Assembly: GCF_000499385.1 (NCBI RefSeq)
Contig: NW_013651692.1
Location: forward strand, 4,069 to 24,569
DNA: 20,501 nt
DNA from: Eimeria necatrix
Lineage: Eukaryota > Apicomplexa > Conoidasida > Eucoccidiorida > Eimeriidae
Reading direction: 5' to 3'
Below, in pieces: positions 1 to 9,681 of this stretch. The stretch's first letter is position 1. Each line of letters opens with the position of its first letter. Both the position numbers and the translations under genes were made by a program. Below the pieces are notes generated by a model. It saw only the letters and a program-made list of their open reading frames with translations. It was not told the DNA's origin and searched no databases.

Positions 1-315
1 ACTTCGCATAGCCACAGACTCTCAGGAGACAGCAAATCCCTGACTCTGTGCGAAATACACAGGCAATACTCCCTTTGGCTAACACCCACGCAATTTCTGG
101 TCCACGTTTCTGCTAAGCAGCGGCCCAAAAACCTACGCTTGCCTTTTCTTCAATACGGGACAAGGACAGCCTATTGCAGCGAATACTTCAGATGAAACAA
201 CTTCGCCAGAATTACGAGTGCAAATGGGATGATGCCACTTGCTGCCTCCTCATGCACACGGGTGCTCGCCTAATGACTTGTGGGAGTTACCTCAGCAGCA
301 TGCAAATTCCGTTTA
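1..315 (+). repeat. Diverged repeat, left copy A (cut by window edge)
   Basis: This stretch aligns, with small gaps, to about 690-1004 at an offset of 683-689 bases. Shared anchors in order include CACAGACNCTCA-like and ACAGGCRATRCTCC-like stretches, CGCTTGSCTTTT (about 136), CTTCAGAT (about 187), GCCAGAATT (205), GCACACGG (about 255) and GCATGCRAATYCC (about 298). Identity looks like roughly 60-65% by eye, so the copies are old. The left boundary is unknown because the window starts inside it. No coding capacity is apparent: the 114-codon frame at 174-518 runs out of the repeat and resembles nothing known to me. Confidence 0.55.
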
Positions 316-689
316 CCCCGTGCTGCAAAATTCCGCAAACATGTTTCGACACAATTGATATGTTAGATTTCCGTGCGAGGCAGAAGCGTCGCAGGCTCAT
401 AACAAGCAATACATTGTGCGCATGCGACACTGTACACCGCATGCTCAGCAATGGCAGCCACAGACGAAGCACGACTTATTTGCATCAACGTTGTTCTTAC
501 GTCCTGCAAGCGCATTAGTGCGGCGTCGCTAGTGATGCCGTATTAACCTAGGCGCTTAGAACCAAACAGTAAATGGAGCCAACAACCCAGCAGACATTGC
601 CCTTCAACTCCATCGCAAAAGCGCTTATGTTGTGGAGAAACAGAAGCAAAACTTCCAAGTACCGCAACCCATTCCGCAGAAGGATGAAG
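316..689. other. Spacer between left repeat copies; nothing recognised
   Basis: No gene, RNA or clear repeat seen. It does not align convincingly to the sequence after copy B, so the conserved repeat probably covers only part of the roughly 684-base spacing. It contains two GCATGC sites (near 420 and 440), which are not informative alone. Confidence 0.5.
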
Positions 690-1004
690 TCTTCGACTAG
701 CTACAGACACTCACGACACAGGAAACCCCGTACCTTGTGGGAAATTAACAGGCGATGCTCCCCGCAACCGGCAAACAATCAATTTTCGGTCCAAGCATCT
801 GCTACACAGAGGATCTATAACACGCGCTTGGCTTTTACGTCCACAGGCGACATTCATGCTCATCCAATGCTTCAGATATCCGGAATATGCCAGAATTGTT
901 AGGGCAGAGCGAACGCGATAAAACTGCGTGCCATTCCCTCAAGCACACGGCTGCTCGGATATTGTGCTTCGTGCTACCTCTCACGAGCATGCGAATCCCA
1001 TTGA
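690..1004 (+). repeat. Diverged repeat, left copy B
   Basis: Second copy of the sequence at 1-315, in the same orientation. The match begins around CTACAGACACTCACGACACA and ends around GCATGCGAATCCCATTG. The order of anchors is preserved with only a few bases of drift in offset. The 109-codon frame (573-902) crosses the repeat start and is not preserved in copy A, which argues against coding. Confidence 0.55.
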
Positions 1005-4000
1005 GTGATTACATGCAGAAATGAAGATTTTGGCAGGCTACAACAAAAAGCGAACTGCATCCAAGCTTAAGCATTCTGCATGACAAACTGACAAGTTATG
1101 TACCAAAGTACATCGGAAATACATGATAGACTTTAGCGTAGTACAACTGACTTCAAGAGACAATTATGGTTGCACATAGTCTCAATGTATCTACGTCATA
1201 ACAAAAACCAAACTGATGGCGCCTGAAAATCTTCCTCACGCTAAGGCAGAACTGCTTTTGCTGCAACCATTGTGCAATGGAAGTGGGAGCCGTTACATAC
1301 AAAATGTAATTTCGTTAATTCCAGAAGAGCTATTTTATGAAGCAATGTGCAATGCGAATGGACTAGACAAAAAGCGACAAAAAAGGCGTTAGCTTTGTTC
1401 TATTAGAAAATGTTGTGCCGTAGTGCGCGGTGAACTGAGCAAGTATGCTTCTTGTTTACATTTTGATTATGTCCTTTGAAATCATTCTACTTTCACGCAT
1501 CGCGCCTGATCGGAGGTTAACTTGTGTCCAAAGCTGTTTCTTGCGAAAATCCATGCGGGAGAAAAATATTGCATTAAAACTTCTAGCATTGCGCACACCA
1601 TGCACCACCATACAGAAATACTACATATCTTTCTATGTCCCGAGAAAATCATTCAAGAATGAAGATTCTGGCTTTACAGTTGGGAGAGCAAATTAATGTT
1701 GTCATCAGCTTTTCACAACAAAAACAGCCGCCAGCGGTTGTCCCAGCTTCCCGTTTCCTAGACTATGTTCGCAATATTTGAGCAACTCACAAGTAGACGC
1801 GTTTTCACTAAAATCTGTTTCCTTTCTGGAAATAATGGGCAACTCACCATGTTTGAAGTCACACTGGCGCAATGAACAGAATCAGTCCCATAAGCATGAA
1901 TGACATCCCCATATGTACCGATCATACGCATTCTCACGATAATTGTTTAAGCCTACAGAGCAGGATACCGGCACCAAAGGACTGGAAGGCAAACGACTCA
2001 TTTTGCTCAATACGAACTCTTCAACGTACTAGCTAAGTATGGAAAGACAATGATGGGTTTCACATCAAAATTATTATTGTACAATATACATTCGAATTGC
2101 CGATAGGTGCGCGAACCTATAGTATGGACAGTTTGGTGCTTTATTGGGACTATGCCACGTGGCCCTATGTCAAACGAAGATGAGTTGAAACAAACGATAA
2201 TGCAAATAAACAATTTTCCAGTGGTCGCTCCAGCTCTGTAGAAAACGACTTTTGCTCGCGTCCCTATTATTTTGAAGGCGAGCAGCGTAAAGATCTCAGC
2301 AACAGGAAAATCAAGTAAAAGTTTCAGCGAGAATCCCCACTAGTGCGTGTTTCTGCGTAGTGAGCCTTCTTCCACATGATTCGGTATAATAATTCTCGTT
2401 TTCGTGCTACCTAAAGTCGACACAAATTGCACAACTGCGCGTCTGCCGGACAACTAAGATACAATTGTTAATTTCTCCTAGGAGCTACCGCCAAACGTCA
2501 CGACCGAAGTAAGAACCTTGAGTGTGCTACACCTGCAACTTTGCGGCCAGAAAAGGAACAAGACTCTGCTTCCACTAGTTGGAAGCCATTCCATGAACCA
2601 CCAAAATAAATGTTCTGCTGTTTCCCTCTTGAAATTTTTGGTTTGCCCAGAGATTTATGTGTTATGTGCTTCATGGCTCTAAATTTATGCAGGCCCACAC
2701 GGCAATCAGAGACGTTTCGCAATTTAACATATGATTGATTTCCTTCAACCGCAACCACGTATTTTTTCGTGCACACTCGTAGCATTCGTAGCATATCACA
2801 ATACAGATGAGGCCCTAACAATTGCTCTTTAATTTGAAAAAAATGAAGCATGAGCATTTTGAGTCCGTCTACAACAGCTCAAATGTTCAACATACACCTC
2901 AAATTGCGAAAGGGGAGGCACCCCGCTAACGAAGGTGGTAAGAAAAATGTCAAATGAAAGCAGCTTTTCAAACTCTCCACGAAAACAGCCAAGCAAATAA
3001 GCACGTTTTCAAAGTCATGCGCTTGCATCAACACGTGCCAGAGAAAACAGAGTTTAATTGCTTTCTACTGACGATCTTCATTCGCTTCCTTTAGGGTAGG
3101 TGGATACCCCTTGGGGTTTTCAGCCACTCCACGCGCTGACTAAAACGCTCCTAATGAAAATCTAGGTAGATTGTCTAATCAAGGACGCTTAGCAACACAC
3201 AAACTTAAAGTGAAGACCATTTTACAACTGGAGCAACATGAAGGCTCTCCAAGGTTCTCCAGTCAGTTCATCGCTAGTGACGCCTGCCAAGAGGATCGTA
3301 GCACGGCATTCGAGATCGCGCAGAACATGCTGAGCATTCAACGACGACCGGATATGTCTAAAAGGCCAAAGAGTCTTGCATCCATGAGAATGCGCCATGT
3401 GCCTAGCAGCCAGTAATGTTATAAATGCACTCGAATTCAATTCATTCTAGGAGCCTGATGCAAAACTTGAGAAGTCTTGAAACATGAACAAACTGGCGTA
3501 GCACTGAGGAAGTTAGGTGCAGCTTGAAATTATTGGCGTGAATTTTAAGAGGAGTGGACAGCAGGGGGATCAATCGTATTCGTTTCATATGTCGCTTATC
3601 TGCCATCCTCGCAAGAAAGTATAAAAAAACCACCTCCAGACGACATACCCCAGATAACTTATTCCTGTTCCACATTAACTCATTTGTGCTATTCTCACCT
3701 GATATAATCTGGACTCAGAAAAGCTTTCGACATTTATGCTTCTTCTTACTGGCTGTACAACAGAGTTGGGGTCCCAATAGACTCAATGTGATTTAGAGCA
3801 GCAAAGTTGCACCAGCATTTCAAGGAACCTCTTGCACGGTTGCATGCGGCTGTTCGATACAGGCCTGCAGCTGAACAGGCTGCGCGTTGAAAGGAGACCA
3901 AAAGTCAAAGCTGCACGCAGCATGTGTGTGCGTTTGTTTGTTGATCCTGAGACAGCAAACGATCGCGCCGTTTCAACAAAGTAGAACGCCTTTGCAAACA

Positions 4001-4399
4001 ATAGGTGGCTTGACGAAGTCTCAAAGAGCACACAGCATGTGTTGTAACGTGTAAACGCATACAGTGTATAGACGTCATGATTCCCAATGACGTGGTTCAT
4101 AAGACCCCTTCAATAAGAAAAAGATCTGTAGCTAAATATGTGGCAGCTGTAGCACTCTTCAGCTGTTGAGGCTAACGAAAAGCACTGGGAACTGGCAAAC
4201 GCTTCTTTCCTGGATACTTGCTACATATTCTGCTGAGCCAACATAGTACTATGACGAGTTACACTTGACGTGAAAATAACGAGGGCTTTACCTGCGACGG
4301 ATGCACCTTAGGTCTAACGTGTGTTCATATGAAAGCAAAATTAAAGCGTTACAATCGTTTGACCGTAATTACTGGAGAACAGTTACTTACAAACTGAGT
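1005..4399. other. Unassigned non-coding stretch
   Basis: About 3.4 kb with no supported gene. Open frames do not exceed 119 codons (2498-2857, minus strand) and none resembles a known family. Minor self-complementary spots are present: ATGTAC-CAAA-GTACAT at 1098-1113, TTACAT-ACAAA-ATGTAA at 1293-1309, and the 10-bp palindrome CTCCTAGGAG near 2475. These are within what chance would supply. No splice-defined exon, tRNA-like T-loop or polyadenylation context could be argued for. Confidence 0.6.
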
Positions 4400-4500
4400 G
4401 GAAAATGCGGATACTTCACTGAGACGCAGCTGTAGAAGCTGCAAAATCGAATATTGCCATCCTACGTGCACACGGCATACACAATTACGAAGAGCATGCC
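4400..4500 (+). repeat. Possible third, decayed copy of the left repeat
   Basis: Ordered matches to copy A: GCGGATACTTCA (4407) against GCGAATACTTCA (179), then a GCAAA-rich stretch, TTGCCAT against ATGCCAC, GTGCACACGG against ATGCACACGG, and GAGCATGCCTCC against CAGCATGCAAATTCC. The spacing needs several gaps. This is weaker than the A/B match and could be partly chance. Confidence 0.3.
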
Positions 4501-5187
4501 TCCAAGCTGCGCTAATTGAGCCTTATCTAAACATCTGGACAGCGTGCTGCCATTGATATGTTCTCTTACCGCCTGCCGAGTGCATGGCTCAAACGCCAGG
4601 CACATTATTCTCATCCAATGTCACACAAATCTCAGCTAGAGCCATTGCAGTCATGAAACACCTTCTAAAAAAACATAATGAATACACGGAAAATGCAGGT
4701 GCACGTATGGTCTTTGATGTATGCGCACCATAGGCACAGTGTCTCAACCACAAATTTGTTGCATAATGAGCTTTGCAAAACTCACGCTGATTCTAGAAAT
4801 ACCTTACGTTGAAACTACAAGGGCTTTATTATGCATCAAAGATGCAGCAGCATCAGCATTCGGCGAAACTGCATTGTCCCCTCACGAACTGCGCAATATA
4901 CGAGAAAACAGCGATGACCTTCAAGTGCATGTATTTTAAAATAATATTTTGCTTTTCAATGGGAAGTTATGTCCTATGGCAAGGATAAAACGTATCAACC
5001 TCCTAGCTCTCGAAAGACATCTACAGACTTCCTAACATGGGCATAGGCCACTGAAGCGCATGGATTGAACCCTTCATCATTCTGCCTCTAAAATCTGACA
5101 AACACTGGGATATGCAGATGCTCGTACAGTTATGCATGTGCCATGCGAAACTCATGAGCACAGGATATCAACTAGGTTGCTTGCGCA
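4501..5187. other. Unassigned non-coding stretch
   Basis: No gene or repeat that I can support. The 72-codon frame at 4721-4939 has no recognisable motif. A CTCATCCAATG word near 4611 also occurs in copy B (near 856), but its position relative to the other anchors does not fit, so I do not extend the repeat here. Confidence 0.55.
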
Positions 5188-5249
5188 CCAGCCAGCAGAT
5201 GAACATACTGCCATACACAAAATGTAAGGGGCAGTATGGCGGTGCTGGT
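5188..5249. repeat. Interrupted inverted repeat (fold-back)
   Basis: Outer arms ACCAGC (5188-5193) and GCTGGT (5244-5249) bracket inner arms CATACTGCC (5204-5212) and GGCAGTATG (5230-5238), both exact complements. A possible short inner stem TACA/TGTA closes a CAAAA loop. The side bulges are unequal (10 and 5 bases). This could fold as a single irregular hairpin of about 62 nt. No promoter, conserved flank or terminator-like T-run supports a functional RNA. Confidence 0.4.
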
Positions 5250-8226
5250 TTGGTAAAAAGCGCAGCTTCAATCCATCTAGAGCTTCCAAGAGCTTAATAA
5301 GTAGGAAGCGGAATGTCCCCTTGACTCTATTAAACTTTATTTTATAGTAAAGTACTTTGGGTGGAGGTGAAATTAAAGTATGCACCCTACTGATACTTCC
5401 TTCCGTGTAGCGTTTGGGAGTGTAATTGCTCTTAGATTTGTACACACCAACAAAATTCAGGAAAGGTCTCAAACCTAGAGGTCTCGCGCAGCAGCACGCC
5501 AACAGTGTAAGTCCGCACCAACTTCGCAAGTATAGGCATTGCTCCGCGTGCGGAGGTACGAACGTTTGACCAAAGACACGATTTGCAGCTCATGGCACAT
5601 GAGAAAGACACATATGTGTATAGGCAAAGAAAATGTCGCCCTCCACAAAATCAGCGTAGCAGTTTGCTATATGCTGTGGGCAGATCAGACACTCCTGCAC
5701 GAATTGCGAAAGCTAGCCATTTGCAAGGAGCTTCACTACGCGCCACTGTCTTGTCGCACATTTGCTGGCTCATTCCAACCAGTGCAACGAGGATTTTCGC
5801 TGCCATCATCAACCAGCATGATTAAAAGTCGTGCTCAGTAATAAAAATCTACAGTTTTTGTGTGGCGTGAAAAATGCTGCTTCTCTGAAAGAAAAGCGTA
5901 AGACGAACGCGTCTCTGTTTAACCTGAAAAAGGACCAATAAAAAACGCACATAGGTATCTGCAGTATTTTTTTACAAAAAGAAACTGAACGGGTGTGTGA
6001 CGGTCCTGAAAAATAGGGTGCAAATACCCAAGTGCTGTAGCGCTGCTCTACAGCCAAATGCGTTCACGCATTCACAAAAGTCGGATACTGAGAGCTCGAT
6101 ATATGACAAAAGCGAGTAACAGAGACGCAGGGAGAAACAAACTCACGCACGGCACACAACTGCGTGTACCTCGCAACAGCTAAATCTTGCGCAGAGAATT
6201 TACTTCATTATGCGAGCGTGCAGTAATATATGTTAAAAAGTCAAATAATTCCCCACCTTTCAGCAAAACTTTCAGAATCACGGAAAGATTTGATGTGCAC
6301 CTAAAAGTGGGCCATCATTTCAACAGTTGGTGAAGCGCATTTAAAATTTTGGATTTCCATGAGAGCGCTAAAGGCAGGGTATAATGTCACCCACCAACTT
6401 GAAATCGCTGAAATACTTGTTGCTAGGAAAGCTCTTAGCCGCCGATGCGTATTCCTCAGTTTTGTGGAGCGTCTTCAAGAGTTAAGTAGCAGGCGAGTCT
6501 TTACAGAAAGACTGAGCAATAACTGAGAAAGAAATTCTGTAATACTTTAATCTGGTTCAGGAGATATGTGCAAGATGAGGAATGGTCACTCGGTTCTTTG
6601 TTTGCTGCCTTCGAAATGCATTAGGTTTGCAGAGCAATGACACACGCCCTTTAGGGGGATGCTGGGAGTCTTACTCAAGTCACAGTAGCTCTTGCAGAAT
6701 GGTCTTCAACAGCCAGTTTCTGGGGGTACGCCTAGCCTCATGTGAATAATGTCACGCATACATGCCGACCTACCACTACAGGTCAGACTGCATGAAACCA
6801 GGATAACGCTTCCACGTCAATTTTGTTGCTTGAGCACATGTTTATGCCATACCACTAAAGTACTCTGCGCGATGATCGCTGTCACATGTGCAGCAAAAAA
6901 CGACCACTCCGCTGCGCCCGATGCCACTCTTGCTTCCAAACACGACAGCAGCGAACGCACTAACTGTGTGTCCCGAATTTTACCCCGCCAAGCCATTTGA
7001 AGCAGATATGAAAACGCGTCTTGTGCGGGGCTCTTTAAAGCAGTCATTGTCGCATTCATGTTAGCAGCAGTATTAATGCAGAGGTCAAGCAGCAGCAAGA
7101 GGCTCAATTGTGCTATTTTGCTTTATAAGTCCCCCTTTGAGAAAGTGTGTTCGTTTATCATACCACCTGCATGCCATCAGAACACATCAAGAACCAAACA
7201 GATGCAATCATTAACAGCCCAGCGTTGTCCCAAGAAGTGCAGAATATACATGCTGATTCGTCGTGTAAGGTGTTTTCGCAGTTAGGTAAACACTGCAAAT
7301 GCTGCGTAACGAAACCACGCCAACGCTATCAAAAGCAGAGTGGTGAGCTCGAGAGAACAGATTTTCATCAAACCGATCATGGATCCCTATTTGTCTGCAA
7401 GACCAGAGGCGTTCTGGTAACAGATACACACGCAAGAACACTTGACACTCGTGCAAGCAAATGCGGCATATTCTTACACGTTTTGGCGAGCACTGCACGT
7501 GACAAAACTAAATTTAGGTCAACAGCAGTAATGCCATCCAGGCATAAGCCACACCAAGGGGAGCCGCACCACCTGATTACCACACTCGCCATTCACCTCA
7601 GTGGCAGAAGCATCAATGTGGTACATTAAGCAAGACGCGATTAGCCTGAAAAGCCCACGTTTATCCACTTTCAAAGCGTTAAGACGCAACGAAGCGGTCT
7701 GCATTCGTAGAAAGCGCATCGATGTCAAGCTATTTGTTTACAGAAAAGCATACAGAAAAACAGACCCTTTTTATTCGTCTCAATTGGGCAGTTCATAATG
7801 CGAAAATACAATTCTAGATCGCGTAAACTTGGATTGTTCGTTCAACCAGAAGCAGATTTCCAGTGCGTCAACCTTGTTAACTGTTCCGAACGCGTCTACT
7901 TGCCGACAAGGAGCATTATTTCAAAACAAGAATTTCGAAGCCAAATCACACATAATAGCAGGACATGCATGACAGCTTAAAAAAAATCTATATTGTCACA
8001 AGGTTTCCAACCATAAGCTAAATTTGACTTCTATGCGCAGACATATCTTGAGAGAATTCGCTTTGCAACCACAGAAATGTGGAACAAAGCCCGAACAAGA
8101 AACATTGCCGAGGAATATCGGGAGAGTTCCCGACCGGTTAAAACCACCTTCTTCACCAAAAGAAAGGAGCACCTCACTATCTGGCTTGTTGAAGATTTCA
8201 ACTGGCTCCTAAAGTGAATACCTAAC
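5250..8226. other. Unassigned non-coding stretch with scattered short open frames
   Basis: No supported gene. The longest frame is 160 codons at 7147-7629 on the plus strand. It is rich in Cys and His, but the cysteines show no zinc-finger spacing. Several plus-strand frames cluster between 6749 and 8212 in two alternating phases, which could be exons only if introns were assumed; I see no convincing GT-AG structure. CCCTTTAGGGGG near 6649 is a tiny fold-back, not a telomeric tract. Confidence 0.5.
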
Positions 8227-8242
8227 TATAGATATATAGATA
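8227..8242. repeat. 8-bp perfect tandem duplication
   Basis: TATAGATA occurs twice head to tail (8227-8234, 8235-8242). It is a short simple-sequence event of the kind made by replication slippage. No function is implied. Confidence 0.8.
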
Positions 8243-8828
8243 CAGGCAAACACTGAACTGTGAGACATGGTTTCTGAAGAAAAACATGACAGCGATTAGA
8301 TGCCCTGCATTCGCTGAAGCTCACCATCTATATGCGATATTTTCCAGCATAAACGCTGTGTTTTTCAAATACTTTGGCAATGAAACAGCATGAACAAGCG
8401 GACAACAAAACGCGCCAACCAGCCGTTTTAGAGCCTCAGATTATCCATTGGATTGGTTATGGCAAAATCTGCGCACACGGGAAACGGTGGCAGGCAGTCT
8501 GCGGACACACGCGTCCCCACCGGCATCTGCAAATCAGTAGAAACCTCTTTTGCTTTGCCTACACTGAACATCGCTCGTTACACAACTGCACATTTTTTCA
8601 TAATTGTAGGTGCCGCTGAAAAAGCGAAGTTCTGCACGATGACATTGAGATAGAAGCAGTACACAAAGCATCCCTCGTTTTATTCGCATACACGGGATTC
8701 TACAATGCTACTTACAGCCTTATTTTTTTGAGTTGTTCAAGCGACATTCTGCTTGCTTTGCACCACACACATGAGCCTTACAGAGTACGTGTTGCGTAAG
8801 CATCCCGCCACAAAGTTCCAGCAATAGT
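8243..8828. other. Unassigned stretch before the long hairpin
   Basis: No gene, repeat or RNA recognised. Frames of 81 and 66 codons at 8374-8653 overlap in different phases and look like chance openings. Confidence 0.5.
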
Positions 8829-8885
8829 CCCAAAACGCTGTGCATTGCTTTGGTATGCTACCAAAACAATGCACAGCGTTTTGGG
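8829..8885. repeat. 27-bp near-perfect hairpin with 3-base loop
   Basis: Left arm 8829-8855 begins CCCAAAACGCTGTGCATTG. Right arm 8859-8885 is its reverse complement except at one position (C at 8848). The loop is TGC (8856-8858). 26 of 27 positions pair; a minus-strand transcript would turn the one mismatch into a G-U wobble, giving full pairing. The flanks outside the arms do not pair well. No target-site duplication or transposase-type terminal motif is evident, so a classic MITE is not supported. It could be a precursor of a small RNA, or a scar of template switching during replication. Confidence 0.9.
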
Positions 8886-9647
8886 CTTATAGCTACGTAT
8901 GCTTCCAATTCTCTTGTGATATGTGCATTAAAGATTACTACAAAAAGAAGATCTTCATTTATACGTGACTTTCATCACCGCTGCGGAGTGCTTGTATAAC
9001 GAAGTTACGTTGCATATAGCACGCGATATCATCGCACCAAGTGCGCTGATGTCACCACTCTGATGCCTTTTACTACCATGACTTTGCTTCCAGGAACCAC
9101 CCGGAACAGACACAAACATAGGGAAGCACGCGCTGAATATGCTTGCATCTGCATTTGTGCACGTATGCGCTCACGAAAACACCTGCACAAATTTTTGATA
9201 GCATAAGCCACCAGCAAAGTTTGAAATCTGGGTTCGCCCACGATCTGCAAAGTTCACAGAATCTGGCCAATTTCCTGATCGCAGTGCCTGCGCCGAAACT
9301 TTCCTGGGACCATGTGTCAAAATGCCTGCAGGGAATATTTCGGGGCCGCTTATGGAATTATCTAAATTGACTTAAAGTATGCAGTTTCTGCAGTGAAGCA
9401 AGCTCAACATACTAGCTATAACAAGACAACAATCGTGGGAAGAGAAACTAACACAACGATTCTCAAAAAACTTTTGAAGTTCCGCTATATCTTTCCAAAT
9501 ACCTGGTTAATGGGTGCACTAGTCATTTTAGTAGTTAACTGTTACATCAGTACGAACCAGCAGCAATTCGCAGCGGTGCCCCTCCAGCCATATGCTGCGA
9601 AAATTGTAGTGCCATACGGTATTCTGCATAGTAAATACACTAAATGT
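8886..9647. other. Unassigned non-coding stretch
   Basis: Nothing supported. Overlapping short frames on both strands (9029-9370) are mutual shadows. The 106-codon frame at 9393-9713 includes a hydrophobic run (about residues 37-54, starting TWLMGALVILVV) that could be read as a membrane segment, but there is no other sign of coding and it runs into the hairpin at 9648-9681. Confidence 0.5.
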
Positions 9648-9681
9648 GACTATGTAAAACTTGTAATCCATTTACATAGTC
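9648..9681. repeat. 11-bp perfect hairpin with 12-base loop
   Basis: GACTATGTAAA (9648-9658) and TTTACATAGTC (9671-9681) are exact reverse complements around a 12-base loop. Allowing one gap, pairing can be stretched a few bases outward. AT-rich and modest in size; one or a few such stems are expected by chance in 20 kb, so it is recorded as structure only. Confidence 0.6.

Noticed and set aside
3090..3120. TTTAGGG followed by CCCCTTGGGG, as a telomere-like tract
   Set aside because: A single heptamer occurrence without tandem repetition is expected by chance.
7147..7629. 160-codon plus-strand open frame
   Set aside because: Length is at chance expectation for 20.5 kb in six frames. Its Cys and His residues have no zinc-finger spacing and no family is recognisable.
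6749..8212. Cluster of plus-strand frames alternating between two phases, suggesting exons
   Set aside because: No convincing splice donors and acceptors joining them, and no recognisable protein when they are considered together.
8829..8885. Hairpin as a rho-independent terminator
   Set aside because: No T-run follows either arm, there is no upstream gene, and the sequence does not look bacterial.
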